DNA of 61,316 bases from an uncultured Lachnospiraceae bacterium (GTDB taxonomy: Bacteria; Bacillota; Clostridia; Lachnospirales; Lachnospiraceae): contig CAJTRK010000022.1 in the NCBI GenBank assembly GCA_910578475.1, positions 1 through 61,316 of the forward strand, read 5' to 3'. The notes beneath the pieces are model-generated. The model had not been told where the DNA came from. It made no database searches and worked only from the letters and a program-made list of their open reading frames with translations. Position 1 is the stretch's first letter. Each line of letters begins with the position of its first letter. Below, one piece after another: positions 35,777-44,373 of the stretch. The position numbers and the translations under genes were made by a program.

Positions 35777-38119
35777 ATGAAATTCAATCACGGCTGCTGG
35801 CTGTTAAAAGAAGGAATCGGCTGTTTTTCACCCACACAGGTCTATCACGCCACAATCAAAGATAAGGAAGTGATTCTGTGCGCTCCCACGCACCCGATGA
35901 ATAACAGGGGAGATACGCTCGGCGGAGCAAATCTGACAATCCGCATCACCTCGCCGCTGCCGGATGTTATCCGCGTGCAGACCGTGCACCACATGGGAAC
36001 ACTCCCCAAAGGCCCTGCCTTTGAGCTGCAGCTCGGCACGCCACAGACCCTGCAGACAGATGATTCCGAAGATACGCTCACCGTCACGAGCGGTTCGCTT
36101 TCTCTGGAAATCGGCAAAAAGAACTGGTACATGCATTATATCAGGGGCGGTAAGACCATCACCGCAAGCGGCGCAAAAGACCTGGCAATGATGAAAGAAA
36201 ACTGGACGGGCGACTGCTTTGACCTGGACGGCGACCTTCATGATACATGGATGCGCCAGCAGCTAAGCATCGGCGTAGGCGAACTGTTTTATGGCACGGG
36301 CGAACGTTTCACGCCGTTTGTCAAAAACGGGCAGACCGTGGAAATCTACAACGAAGACGGCGGAACGAGCACCGAGCAGTCCTATAAGAATATTCCTTTT
36401 TACCTTTCCAACAAAGGTTACGGCATTCTCGTGAACCATCCGGAACGGGTGTCCTTTGAATTTGCGACGGAAAATGTCACAAAGACTTCCTTTTGCGTCA
36501 AAGGCGGAAGCCTCGATTATTTCTTTTTCAACGGACCGACCATGAAGGAAGTTCTGATGCGGTACACCGACCTGACCGGGAAGCCGTCTCTTCCGGCTCC
36601 GTGGACGTTCGGCCTGTGGCTCTCGACCTCTTTTACGACCGATTATGACGAAGAGACCGTCATGCGCTTTATCGACGGCATGTTGGAGCGGGATATTCCG
36701 CTGCGCACGTTTCATTTTGACTGTTTCTGGATGAAAGGATTCCACTGGAGCGAGTTCGTCTGGGACGATGAAGTATTTCCCGACCCCGTCGGCATGCTTC
36801 GCAGAATCAAAGAGAAGGGGCTGAATATCTGTGTCTGGATAAATCCCTATATCGGTCAGGAATCCGTGCTTTTTACGGAAGGAATGGAAAAAGGATATTT
36901 TCTCAGACGGCCAAACGGCGACGTCTGGCAATGGGATATGTGGCAGCCGGGCATGGCGCTCGTTGACTTCACCAATCCTGCCGCCTGTAAATGGTATCAG
37001 GACAAACTGGAAGCGCTGCTCGACATGGGCGTTGACTGTTTCAAGACCGATTTCGGCGAACGTATTCCGGAAAACTGTGTCTATCATGACGGTTCTGCGC
37101 CGGAAAAAATGCACAATTTTTACACATACCTCTATAACAAGACCGTATATGAACTGTTGGAAAAAAAGCGCGGCAGGGACGGCGCAGTTCTGTTCGCCCG
37201 CTCCGCCACCGTGGGCAGTCAGAAATTCCCCGTTCACTGGGGCGGTGACTGCTGGTCCGATTATGAATCGATGGAAGAAAGTCTGCGCGGCGGCCTGTCC
37301 CTGTTAATGTCCGGCTTCGGTTACTGGGCGCACGATATCGGCGGCTTTGAAAGCACTTCCACCGCCGATGTATATAAACGTTGGGTCGCTTTCGGCCTTC
37401 TTTCTTCCCACAGCCGTCTGCATGGAAGCCATTCTTACCGCGTACCCTGGCTGTACGATGAGGAAGCCGTCGATGTTGTCAGACATTTCACAAAGCTGAA
37501 AGCTTCGCTGATGCCTTATTTATTTACGACTGCCGTAGAAACTTCCCGTTCCGGCATTCCGACCATGCGCAGCATGGCGCTGGAATTTACCCAAGACCGG
37601 AACTGCCAGTATCTGGATAAACAATATATGCTTGGCGGCAGTCTGTTAGTCGCTCCTGTCTTCAACGACGAGGGCAGAGGAATTTTCTATCTCCCGCAGG
37701 GAACCTGGACGGACTTTTTCACCGGAGAAGAAACGACCGGCGGCGTCTGGGTGGAAAAGGAATACGATTACCTCCGTCTTCCGCTCATGGTAAAAGAAAA
37801 CAGCATCATCGCAACAGGGCGGGACGACCGGCCGGATTACGATTACGCGGCGGATGCGGAAATCAGAATATACTGCTTAAAAGAAGGTGCAGAGACTTCC
37901 GGCGTTATTTATAACGGGAAAGGCGAAAGCGATTTGAAGATTTCCGCCAGAAAGCAGAACGGTGAAATTCTTTTACAGGCTACCGCTTCCAAACCTTATA
38001 TCGTCCGCCTTGTCAATGTAACGGGCGTTGTCGCGTCAGGAGCTTCCGTCCGGCCCGACGGAAACGATACCATTCTCATTCCTGACGGCGGCAACAGCAT
38101 CGTCATCAGACCGGAATAA
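35777..38119 (+). CDS. yicI: Alpha-xylosidase, GH31 (YicI family)
   Basis: Releases alpha-xylose from isoprimeverose and xyloglucan fragments in the cytosol. The 780 residues have an N-terminal beta-sandwich, a TIM barrel with nucleophile Asp near 423 in FKTDFGERIP and acid/base Asp near 488 in HWGGDCWSD, and C-terminal beta domains. Sequence blocks such as FHFDCFWMKGFHWSEFVWD and GTGERFTPFVKNGQ match YicI. Start at 35777 with GGAGGG upstream. Likely coordinated with the divergent esterase. Confidence 0.95.
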   Translation: MKFNHGCWLLKEGIGCFSPTQVYHATIKDKEVILCAPTHPMNNRGDTLGGANLTIRITSPLPDVIRVQTVHHMGTLPKGPAFELQLGTPQTLQTDDSEDTLTVTSGSLSLEIGKKNWYMHYIRGGKTITASGAKDLAMMKENWTGDCFDLDGDLHDTWMRQQLSIGVGELFYGTGERFTPFVKNGQTVEIYNEDGGTSTEQSYKNIPFYLSNKGYGILVNHPERVSFEFATENVTKTSFCVKGGSLDYFFFNGPTMKEVLMRYTDLTGKPSLPAPWTFGLWLSTSFTTDYDEETVMRFIDGMLERDIPLRTFHFDCFWMKGFHWSEFVWDDEVFPDPVGMLRRIKEKGLNICVWINPYIGQESVLFTEGMEKGYFLRRPNGDVWQWDMWQPGMALVDFTNPAACKWYQDKLEALLDMGVDCFKTDFGERIPENCVYHDGSAPEKMHNFYTYLYNKTVYELLEKKRGRDGAVLFARSATVGSQKFPVHWGGDCWSDYESMEESLRGGLSLLMSGFGYWAHDIGGFESTSTADVYKRWVAFGLLSSHSRLHGSHSYRVPWLYDEEAVDVVRHFTKLKASLMPYLFTTAVETSRSGIPTMRSMALEFTQDRNCQYLDKQYMLGGSLLVAPVFNDEGRGIFYLPQGTWTDFFTGEETTGGVWVEKEYDYLRLPLMVKENSIIATGRDDRPDYDYAADAEIRIYCLKEGAETSGVIYNGKGESDLKISARKQNGEILLQATASKPYIVRLVNVTGVVASGASVRPDGNDTILIPDGGNSIVIRPE

Positions 38120-38131
38120 ACCGGAAAATAA

Positions 38132-38182
38132 AACAGAGCCTTTGGCATGTAATTCTCACAATCACATGTCGATGGCTCTGTT
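38132..38182. terminator. Bidirectional terminator between GH31 and bactofilin genes
   Basis: AACAGAGCC (38132..38140) pairs with GGCTCTGTT (38174..38182), with an inner CATGT/ACATG stem. The minus-strand side has TTTTATTTT, so it works best for the bactofilin operon. Confidence 0.75.
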
Positions 38183-38229
38183 TCTATGTACGCAATCCGC
38201 GCTTTCCTGTCTGCTCTTTGCAAACGTTT

Positions 38230-38703
38230 TTAATATCTCTTTTTATTATCCGCTTCCATCGGCGCTTCGTTCGGCTTGTTCTTATCCTTGTCCTTGTCTT
38301 TGTTGTTATCTTTATCATAGATAGATGACTTGGTATCGGCTGCTGTCGTCATCGTACATCTTCCGTCGAAGCAGGCGTCTTCATCCACTACAAGCGACCT
38401 TGCGATAATATTGCCGACCAGTTTACCCGTAGAAAGCAGTTCCAGTTTTCCGCTGGCTGCAATATCCCCTTCCACTTTACCGGAAATAATAACGTTCTGA
38501 GAAGTGATGTCTCCATTTATTTTTCCTTCTACGCCTACAATAAGCAATTCCTTGCAGTTACAGTTCCCGTTTATCGTACCGTCCACCCTGACAGACTCAG
38601 GCGTTTGAAAATTACCGTCAAAAACCGCACCAGGTCCGATTACCGTACCGATTTTGGCCTTTAACTCCATTGCGTTGTTTTTGTTCTTGTTCTTATTCAT
38701 CAT
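38230..38703 (-). CDS. Bactofilin (polymer-forming cytoskeletal protein)
   Basis: 157 residues. The core (about 15-115) is a right-handed beta-helix of short repeats with GTINGNCNCKELLIVGVEGKI-like turns, the bactofilin/DUF583 pattern, between a Lys/Asn-rich N-terminus and a Lys/Asp-rich C-terminal tail. Bactofilins polymerise without nucleotide and often scaffold cell-wall enzymes. It follows a LytM-like membrane protein by 16 bp, the usual bactofilin-M23 pairing. Start at 38703 with GGAGG 9 nt upstream; the ATG one codon later is possible. Confidence 0.93.
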   Translation of the reverse strand: MMNKNKNKNNAMELKAKIGTVIGPGAVFDGNFQTPESVRVDGTINGNCNCKELLIVGVEGKINGDITSQNVIISGKVEGDIAASGKLELLSTGKLVGNIIARSLVVDEDACFDGRCTMTTAADTKSSIYDKDNNKDKDKDKNKPNEAPMEADNKKRY

Positions 38704-38719
38704 GATTAAATTCCTCCTT

Positions 38720-39487
38720 TTATCCTTTTGCCTCTATAACTGTAAGCGGGTCTATCGCTTCTTCCTCAAAAAGAATCTGATAATCCAGCTGCGTCTCATC
38801 TGTCGTAATCGTAAAAAGCGTATCTCCCGCATCGACCTGCGCGCCTTCGCTCGCCTTTACTTCCGCATCCTGACGGCACAGATAACGTGTTTTATAGCCC
38901 TTCTCATGTTCCACCTCAACAATAACTGGATAGGTGTCATCGGATGAGACCGTAATGACCGTTCCTCTGCCGGTCGCTACAATATTTCCTTCTTCGTGCA
39001 TACTAATCGATAAATATGGCTCTTCTTCCGAGTAATTTGATAACAGACTGCTCGTAGACGAAGACGGGTATCGTCTTGGGATTCCGTCATCCGACGCGTC
39101 CGCTTCCTGCGGCTCTTCGGTTTCTTCTTCCTTATCCGGCGCTGTCTCCGCTGCCGTTTTACTGCGCAGTTCTTCATTTTCCTGCGCGAGCGCCTGCATT
39201 TCATTGTTCAGGCTTTCCTTTTCCGTCTCTAACTGCTGAACCAGCTGCGTCTGCATATTTAATTCCGCACGCAGATTATTCTGCCCGCTTCCCGGCAAGC
39301 CGCCCTGATAAATCATCCACCCGAGAACGCCGGCGCTGCCAAAAAGTACCAGCAGCACGAAAATCAGCAAAAAGAGAATAACGCGGGATGCTGTCTGTGA
39401 AATATTAATCTGTCGGTTTTTCTGCCCCGCATGGGAAATAAACAGTATGGAAAAGGATTCCTTATGGTCGTGTCCTTTGCGTTTCAT
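38720..39487 (-). CDS. Membrane-anchored degenerate M23/LytM protein, bactofilin partner
   Basis: 255 residues: basic cytoplasmic N-terminus, one membrane helix (about 36-60), a coiled coil (about 70-105), an acidic linker, then a C-terminal M23-like beta domain. The catalytic pattern is lost: the usual YAHL reads YLCRQ and the final LHFEI reads LDYQI, so no zinc ligands remain. It probably binds or regulates wall enzymes rather than cutting. Start at 39487 with GGGGGAAAG upstream. The adjoining bactofilin gene supports a shared morphogenetic role. Confidence 0.85.
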   Translation of the reverse strand: MKRKGHDHKESFSILFISHAGQKNRQINISQTASRVILFLLIFVLLVLFGSAGVLGWMIYQGGLPGSGQNNLRAELNMQTQLVQQLETEKESLNNEMQALAQENEELRSKTAAETAPDKEEETEEPQEADASDDGIPRRYPSSSTSSLLSNYSEEEPYLSISMHEEGNIVATGRGTVITVSSDDTYPVIVEVEHEKGYKTRYLCRQDAEVKASEGAQVDAGDTLFTITTDETQLDYQILFEEEAIDPLTVIEAKG

Positions 39488-39578
39488 ATTCTTTCCCCCT
39501 ATTGGCTCGTATAAGCTGAGCAAGATTCCTGTACTATCATATCATATGTTTCCGCAAAAGTAAAAGGAAAAAGCACAA

Positions 39579-39603
39579 GCCGGCCGGACAATGCCGGCCA
39601 GCC
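39579..39603 (-). terminator. Terminator of the SipL-like gene
   Basis: Minus strand: GGCTGGCCGG (39603..39594) pairs with CCGGCCGGCT (39588..39579), then TTGTGCTTTTTCCTTTT. Immediately after the stop codon. Confidence 0.85.
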
Positions 39604-39612
39604 TGCATTTTT

Positions 39613-41169
39613 TCAGGAAACACCCTTTACAACAAGGATTTTATCCCCCGCCTTGATTTCTTCCGAAACAAGCTCATTGACCTCTTTTAACTGTGCAATC
39701 GGCACATAATACTTCTTGCCGATATCCCATAAGGTATCCCCCGTACCCGCTATATAGATAACGATTCCGGGAAGCTCGCTGATTTTGTTCATATCAAGCG
39801 CTTCCACTTTGATATCCGTAACGAGATTCGCCTTTTTCGATGTAAAGACAAGCGCTTCAAAATTTAATGCCGCCTTGATATCCAGCTCGTCGCTGTCCAG
39901 CATTGACACAAGAAGCTGTTCCAGATTCCAGTGGATATGACATACACAGGACTCCGTAATGCCCGGCACTTCGATAACCTGTTTAAAAGGCAGCGAACTC
40001 TTCGTCGCATACAACGTATTCTGCCCGTTGGTGCAAAGATAGATGGTCGTCACATGCAGCGTTCCGTTTACCGCTATGCCGTTCTCCACGACGGACTGCT
40101 CCTCGATTTGAATTTCTCCCTCGCTGTGTATGAGCTGGTAAATGTGCATTTCCGTATTCTGGATTCTTGCATGTTCCGCTACTTTGCATTTTCCGCTGCT
40201 GTGCTGCAGCAATCCTTTTAACGATACTTCGGTCGTCACCGCTTCAATTTCCTTCGATACGCCGTAAATATCCGACAGCACCTCCAGATTTTCTTCTTCG
40301 TACAGCCGTATCTCCAGGTCGAGCACATTCTCTACACAGAAAACTCTTTCTTCCCCGTCAAAATCCGGCTTAATTTCCACGTTGCACTGAGAAGTCGTAT
40401 AACGGATATCCGGTATCATGTTTTCCCGGCATCCGTGACACTCTATCATACCGCTGAACGGAACCGTATTTTCATACCAGAGCGTTTTATCGTTATCCCC
40501 TTCCCCTTCATACAGGTAAAAGGCTTTCATTTCGCCCTGCAGCGCGATTTTCTCATCCAGCGCACGAAATTCTATATTGTGTAACGAAATGCTGTGCCAG
40601 ATAATCTGAAACGCATTGGGGAGATTACTGGGCAGTTCCATTTCTTCTTTGATGCGGAAAATATCTTTTTTATTGACCGCCATCTGTAACAGCGGATGAA
40701 CCTGTTTACGATATTCGACAGGTTCTTCATGGTAAATATCCACCGCCGCTTCCTGCTCCGCCTTTTCTTCCAGCTCAAGCTCGAAAGAAATCATCGCCTG
40801 CACGCTGATTTTCCTGGAGTTGATAAGGCCGACCGTCAAATCTTCGATAATCCAGGATGGAAGCACCGTATCACCGTTATGCACACCCTCCATATTGATT
40901 TTTTCTTCCAGCGGAAATTCCGCCTGCATACTGGCACACATGCCTTCCTCTTCCGTCAGATACAGCATCTGCGCCTGCAGTCTGCCTTTTAAGCTGACGC
41001 GGTCGTCACTCACGCGGATTTCATCCATGACGACATCCCCTTTGACAGCGATTAAATGACTGGCATCCGGTCTGTTATCCGATATATTTACATCCTCTTC
41101 CAACACCATCTGGGTTCCGGCTTTACTGGCGACGCGGTCCATATGTATCTTCTTTTTCACTAATTCCAC
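39613..41169 (-). CDS. SPOCS-domain protein with C-terminal LysM (SipL-like)
   Basis: 518 residues with SPOCS/DUF3794 repeats (about 1-450, beta-rich units such as VNISDNRPDASHLIAVKGDV and repeated VNGTLHVTTIYL) and a C-terminal LysM (about 465-517, AGTGDTLWDIGKKYYVP). This is the architecture of SipL, which in Clostridioides difficile binds SpoIVA and anchors the spore coat. The start is a GTG at 41169 with GGAGG 7 nt upstream. A sigma-E-like promoter lies directly before it, inside an inverted repeat that masks the Shine-Dalgarno in readthrough transcripts from pyrD. It acts in the mother cell at the forespore surface. Confidence 0.9.
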   Translation of the reverse strand: MELVKKKIHMDRVASKAGTQMVLEEDVNISDNRPDASHLIAVKGDVVMDEIRVSDDRVSLKGRLQAQMLYLTEEEGMCASMQAEFPLEEKINMEGVHNGDTVLPSWIIEDLTVGLINSRKISVQAMISFELELEEKAEQEAAVDIYHEEPVEYRKQVHPLLQMAVNKKDIFRIKEEMELPSNLPNAFQIIWHSISLHNIEFRALDEKIALQGEMKAFYLYEGEGDNDKTLWYENTVPFSGMIECHGCRENMIPDIRYTTSQCNVEIKPDFDGEERVFCVENVLDLEIRLYEEENLEVLSDIYGVSKEIEAVTTEVSLKGLLQHSSGKCKVAEHARIQNTEMHIYQLIHSEGEIQIEEQSVVENGIAVNGTLHVTTIYLCTNGQNTLYATKSSLPFKQVIEVPGITESCVCHIHWNLEQLLVSMLDSDELDIKAALNFEALVFTSKKANLVTDIKVEALDMNKISELPGIVIYIAGTGDTLWDIGKKYYVPIAQLKEVNELVSEEIKAGDKILVVKGVS

Positions 41170-41176
41170 AAAAATA

Positions 41177-41217
41177 CCTCCATGCGTATACTTATTGTAT
41201 TGTATGCCGCATGAAGG
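41177..41217 (-). other. Shine-Dalgarno-occluding inverted repeat of the sipL-like gene
   Basis: Minus strand: CCTTCATGCG (41217..41208) can pair with CGCATGGAGG (41186..41177), 10 bp with one G-U. The right arm contains the GGAGG ribosome binding site. The CATACAAT -10 box begins just after the left arm, so the native transcript lacks that arm. Confidence 0.82.
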
Positions 41218-41227
41218 CTTGTTATGA
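41199..41227 (-). promoter_or_regulatory. Sigma-E-like promoter of the sipL-like gene
   Basis: Minus strand: -35 TCATAAC (41227..41221), 14-bp spacer, -10 CATACAAT (41206..41199). Identical boxes and spacing to the spoIIID promoter, and agreeing with known sigma-E control of this gene family. Confidence 0.88.
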
Positions 41228-41239
41228 CTGTCATTTCAT

Positions 41240-42142
41240 TTACCCGACCGCCCCGATAAGCGCGTTCACATCGTCCACGCCGGTCTGTTTCATATATGCC
41301 TCGATTCCTTCTATCACTTCCACCGTCGCATAAGGATTGACAAAATTCATGGCGCCGACCGCCACCGCCGTCGCGCCCGCCAGCAGAAATTCCACGGCGT
41401 CCTCCGCCGTCGCGATGCCGCCCATGCCGATAATCGGAATTTTAACGGCTTGCGCCGCCTGATATACCATGCGGACAGCCACGGGCTTGACTGCCGGACC
41501 GGAAAGGCCGCCCGTCTTATTGGCAAGAACAAATTTTTTACGGTAAATGTCGATTTTCATGCCCGTAATCGTATTTATCATGGAAAGAGCGTCCGCGCCC
41601 GCGGCCTCCGCTGCTTTGGCCATCTCCGCTATATCCGTTACATTCGGGCTGAGCTTCATAATAACCGGCTGTTTTGCCTTCTTTTTAATTTGGGAAGTAA
41701 TGTCATACAATGCCTCCGTCTTCTGACCGAAGGCGATTGCCCCCTCTTTTACGTTCGGGCAGGACACATTGATTTCCAGCATATCGACAGGTTCGTCCCC
41801 GAGCCGCTCCACTACCTCCAGATAATCTTCCACGGTCTTTCCGCAGATATTGACGATGATTTTCGTATCATATTGTTTCAAAAAGGGAATGTCTCTTTCT
41901 GTCAGCACATCGACGCCCGGATTCTGTAATCCGATAGCGTTCAGCATTCCTCCGTATACTTCCGCCACTCTCGGCGTCGGATTGCCCGGCCAGGGCACAT
42001 TGGCAACGCCTTTTGTTACGACGGCTCCCAGTCTGTTCAAATCTACAAATTCTCCGTATTCCATACCGGAGCCAAAAGTGCCCGACGCCGTCATGACCGG
42101 ATTTTTAAATGGTACTCCTGCAATTGTAACCTTCGTATTCAT
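41240..42142 (-). CDS. pyrD: Dihydroorotate dehydrogenase B, catalytic subunit
   Basis: Oxidises dihydroorotate to orotate in pyrimidine synthesis, coupled to NAD+ through PyrK. The 300 residues have the FMN-binding TIM barrel with NPVMTASGTFGSG near the start, the active-site cysteine in NVSCPNVK, the TGGLSGPAVKP segment and IIGMGGI for phosphate binding. The start overlaps the pyrK stop by one base (TGATG). It ends the pyr operon; no terminator is visible in the 70 bp before the SipL-like gene. Confidence 0.96.
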   Translation of the reverse strand: MNTKVTIAGVPFKNPVMTASGTFGSGMEYGEFVDLNRLGAVVTKGVANVPWPGNPTPRVAEVYGGMLNAIGLQNPGVDVLTERDIPFLKQYDTKIIVNICGKTVEDYLEVVERLGDEPVDMLEINVSCPNVKEGAIAFGQKTEALYDITSQIKKKAKQPVIMKLSPNVTDIAEMAKAAEAAGADALSMINTITGMKIDIYRKKFVLANKTGGLSGPAVKPVAVRMVYQAAQAVKIPIIGMGGIATAEDAVEFLLAGATAVAVGAMNFVNPYATVEVIEGIEAYMKQTGVDDVNALIGAVG

Positions 42143-42918
42143 CAGATATCCACCTCTTTTGCTTCAAATACGGGACCGTCCGTACAGATGCGCGCGTTGT
42201 GCACATGGGAATGATGGTCCACTTCCTTTGTCTTGCAGACACAGCCGAGACATGCGCCCACGCCGCAGGCCATCCGCTCTTCCAACGACAGATACGCCTC
42301 GATTCCGTTTTCTTCCGCATATTTTTTAATTGCCCGGAGCATCGGCATCGGACCGCAGGCCATGATGACTTCCGCTTTCAGACCGTTTTCGCGAACCGCA
42401 TCCATCACATTGCCGGCGCATCCTGTGCTGCCGTCTTCCGTCGCAACATAAACCGTTCCGTTCTCCCGCAGTTCGTCTGCCAGAAATAAATCCCGGTTGC
42501 GGTAGCCGACAATAATTTGTTTCTCCGCCTGTAATTCTTTTGCAAGCTGCAGCATCGGAGGAATCCCGATTCCGCCGCCCATCAGGAAAACCTTCTTTCC
42601 TTCCGCCTTATCCAGTGGAAAGCCGTTGCCGAGAACACCGAGCAGCGCCGCTTCCTCTCCTGCCCGCCAGGCGGAAAATTCTTTCGTTCCCTTTCCGGCG
42701 ATGCGGTATACGAGGCGCAGTCTGTTATTTTCTTTATCCGCTTCGCAAATGCTTATCGGTCTTGGCAGCAGCGTCGCTTCGCTTTTCGGATAGAGCGCAA
42801 CAAACTGCCCGGGGCGGGCATCCTGCGCCAGTTCCGTTTCCAGCCATAAATCAAAAATCTGCGGTGCGATTTCTTTCTGCGATACGATCTTCGCCGTTGT
42901 TTTTTTCTTCTGTGACAC
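42142..42918 (-). CDS. pyrK: Dihydroorotate dehydrogenase B, electron transfer subunit
   Basis: Passes electrons from PyrD to NAD+. The 258 residues have an FAD-binding barrel (ATLLPRPISICE), an NAD-binding half (VFLMGGGIGIPPML) and the four-cysteine 2Fe-2S site ERMACGVGACLGCVCK with a final Cys in ARICTDGPVF. Usual length. It lies between pyrC (one base away) and pyrD (overlapping), so the three are translated together. Confidence 0.96.
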   Translation of the reverse strand: MSQKKKTTAKIVSQKEIAPQIFDLWLETELAQDARPGQFVALYPKSEATLLPRPISICEADKENNRLRLVYRIAGKGTKEFSAWRAGEEAALLGVLGNGFPLDKAEGKKVFLMGGGIGIPPMLQLAKELQAEKQIIVGYRNRDLFLADELRENGTVYVATEDGSTGCAGNVMDAVRENGLKAEVIMACGPMPMLRAIKKYAEENGIEAYLSLEERMACGVGACLGCVCKTKEVDHHSHVHNARICTDGPVFEAKEVDI

Positions 42919-42919
42919 T

Positions 42920-44293
42920 TTAATCTCCCTGCCTTTCCCTGTGGTACTTTATCTTTCCGCCGCATATCGTCCAGGTAACGACGCCCGGCATCTCTTCCCC
43001 GATAAACGGAGAGTTGACCGCCTTCGATGCAAATCCGTCCTTTTCCACCCGCCAGACCGCGTCTTTATCAAAAATCACCAAGTCCGCGGGCCCGTTCTCC
43101 GCCAGATGGCCGGCGTTCAAATGATACAGGCTGGCCGGCGCACGGCTCATCTTATCGAGCAGTTCCATCATCGTCAGGTGTCCCGGCGCGACCAGTTCCC
43201 GAATGCCGAGTGACAAAGCCGTTTCCAATCCGATAATCCCGCTTGGCGCCTCGGTAATCGGCTTCGCTTTTTCTTCTTCGCTGTGCGGCGCGTGGTCGGT
43301 CGCTATCATATCAATCGTGCCGTCTTTCAGCCCTCTGATAATCGCTTCTCTGTCGCTTTCTTCCCGCAGCGGCGGATTCATTTTGGCCAGCGTTCCATGC
43401 ACAATCGCCGCTTCTTCCGTCAGCGTAAAATGATGGGGCGTTGCTTCCGCCCAGATGTGCGCGCTCTTTTTCTTCGCCTGCCGGACGAGCTCCACCGCTT
43501 CTTTCGTGCTGATATGCTGAATCGATACATCGGCTCCCTCTTCGAGCGCGAGCCGGATATCCCGCTCCACCATACAGATTTCCGCTTCTCTCGGCGAACC
43601 GCCGATTCCGTAATGTGCCGCCGCCTTACCGGCATGAATGCCGTTGTTCGTGATGCGGGCCGGTTCCTCCTCGTGCAGACTGACAGGCTTATGCAGCTTT
43701 GCTGCCCGCCGGAACGCTTCCCGCAATACCCTTTCGTCCAGTATCGGAACGCCGTCATCCGTAAAGCCTGCCGCGCCAGCCTGGCTCAGCGCTTCCATAT
43801 CCACAATTTCCTGTCCTTTCATCCCCACGGTCACATTGGCGCATGTATGAATGTGAAGCCCGGTCTCCCGCCCCTTGTCGAGCACATAAGAAAGCGTTTC
43901 CGCATTGTCCACAGGCGGCTTCGTATTCGCCATCAGCACAACGGACGTAAAACCGCCTTTCGCCGCCGCTGCCGCTCCGCTTTCGATATCTTCCTTGTAG
44001 GTAAAACCCGGGTCCCGGAAATGTACATGAACGTCCACGAGGCCCGGCGCGATAATCTGCCCGGCCGCGTCGATATGTTCTGCTGCTTCCGCACGCTCCT
44101 TCCACTCCTGCATATCCGGTTTCTGCCCGGACATGCTGCCCTTTCCGGATACCCCGGCCCGCTGCAGCAATTCCGTAAGCGGTGTGCCACGCTCCGCCAT
44201 TACCGCTACCCGTTCATCTTTTATCAGGATATCGCGATATCCCTCAAATTCTGTCTTCGGGTCTATGACATATCCGTTCGTAATATGAATCAT
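42920..44293 (-). CDS. pyrC: Dihydroorotase
   Basis: Cyclises carbamoyl-aspartate to dihydroorotate. The 457-residue type I dihydroorotase has the zinc motif VDVHVHFRDPG (His89, His91), the ANTKPPVD block, metal histidines in SLHEEE and IQHIST, and the catalytic Asp in IATDHAPH. It is about 30 residues longer than the usual 425-430, because residues about 42-72 before the HxH carry an extra charged, Gly/Ser-containing stretch. GAG/AAAGGAG precedes the ATG at 44293, directly after a strong leader hairpin. First gene of pyrC-pyrK-pyrD. Function sure, insertion unusual. Confidence 0.95.
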   Translation of the reverse strand: MIHITNGYVIDPKTEFEGYRDILIKDERVAVMAERGTPLTELLQRAGVSGKGSMSGQKPDMQEWKERAEAAEHIDAAGQIIAPGLVDVHVHFRDPGFTYKEDIESGAAAAAKGGFTSVVLMANTKPPVDNAETLSYVLDKGRETGLHIHTCANVTVGMKGQEIVDMEALSQAGAAGFTDDGVPILDERVLREAFRRAAKLHKPVSLHEEEPARITNNGIHAGKAAAHYGIGGSPREAEICMVERDIRLALEEGADVSIQHISTKEAVELVRQAKKKSAHIWAEATPHHFTLTEEAAIVHGTLAKMNPPLREESDREAIIRGLKDGTIDMIATDHAPHSEEEKAKPITEAPSGIIGLETALSLGIRELVAPGHLTMMELLDKMSRAPASLYHLNAGHLAENGPADLVIFDKDAVWRVEKDGFASKAVNSPFIGEEMPGVVTWTICGGKIKYHRERQGD

Positions 44294-44311
44294 TATCCGA
44301 TAATCTCCTTT

Positions 44312-44340
44312 CCGGAACAGGCTGTTTATCCTGTTTCCGG
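44312..44340 (-). promoter_or_regulatory. Hairpin in the pyrC leader
   Basis: Minus strand: CCGGAAACAGG (44340..44330), 8-nt loop, CCTGTTCCGG (44321..44312), with the AAAGGAG ribosome binding site starting 2-3 nt later. No U-tract and no PyrR anti-antiterminator signature is visible. It might tune pyrC translation or end the lipoprotein transcript weakly. Confidence 0.55.
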
Positions 44341-44373
44341 TCTTTTCTATCAGTCTATCACAAATGTCAAATT

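Noticed and set aside
36263..37237. 324-codon minus-strand frame opposite the GH31 gene
   Set aside because: Antisense shadow of a GC-rich conserved enzyme; no recognisable domain.
44294..44373. PyrR-dependent attenuator before pyrC
   Set aside because: The hairpin lacks a terminator U-tract and the PyrR-binding loop consensus.
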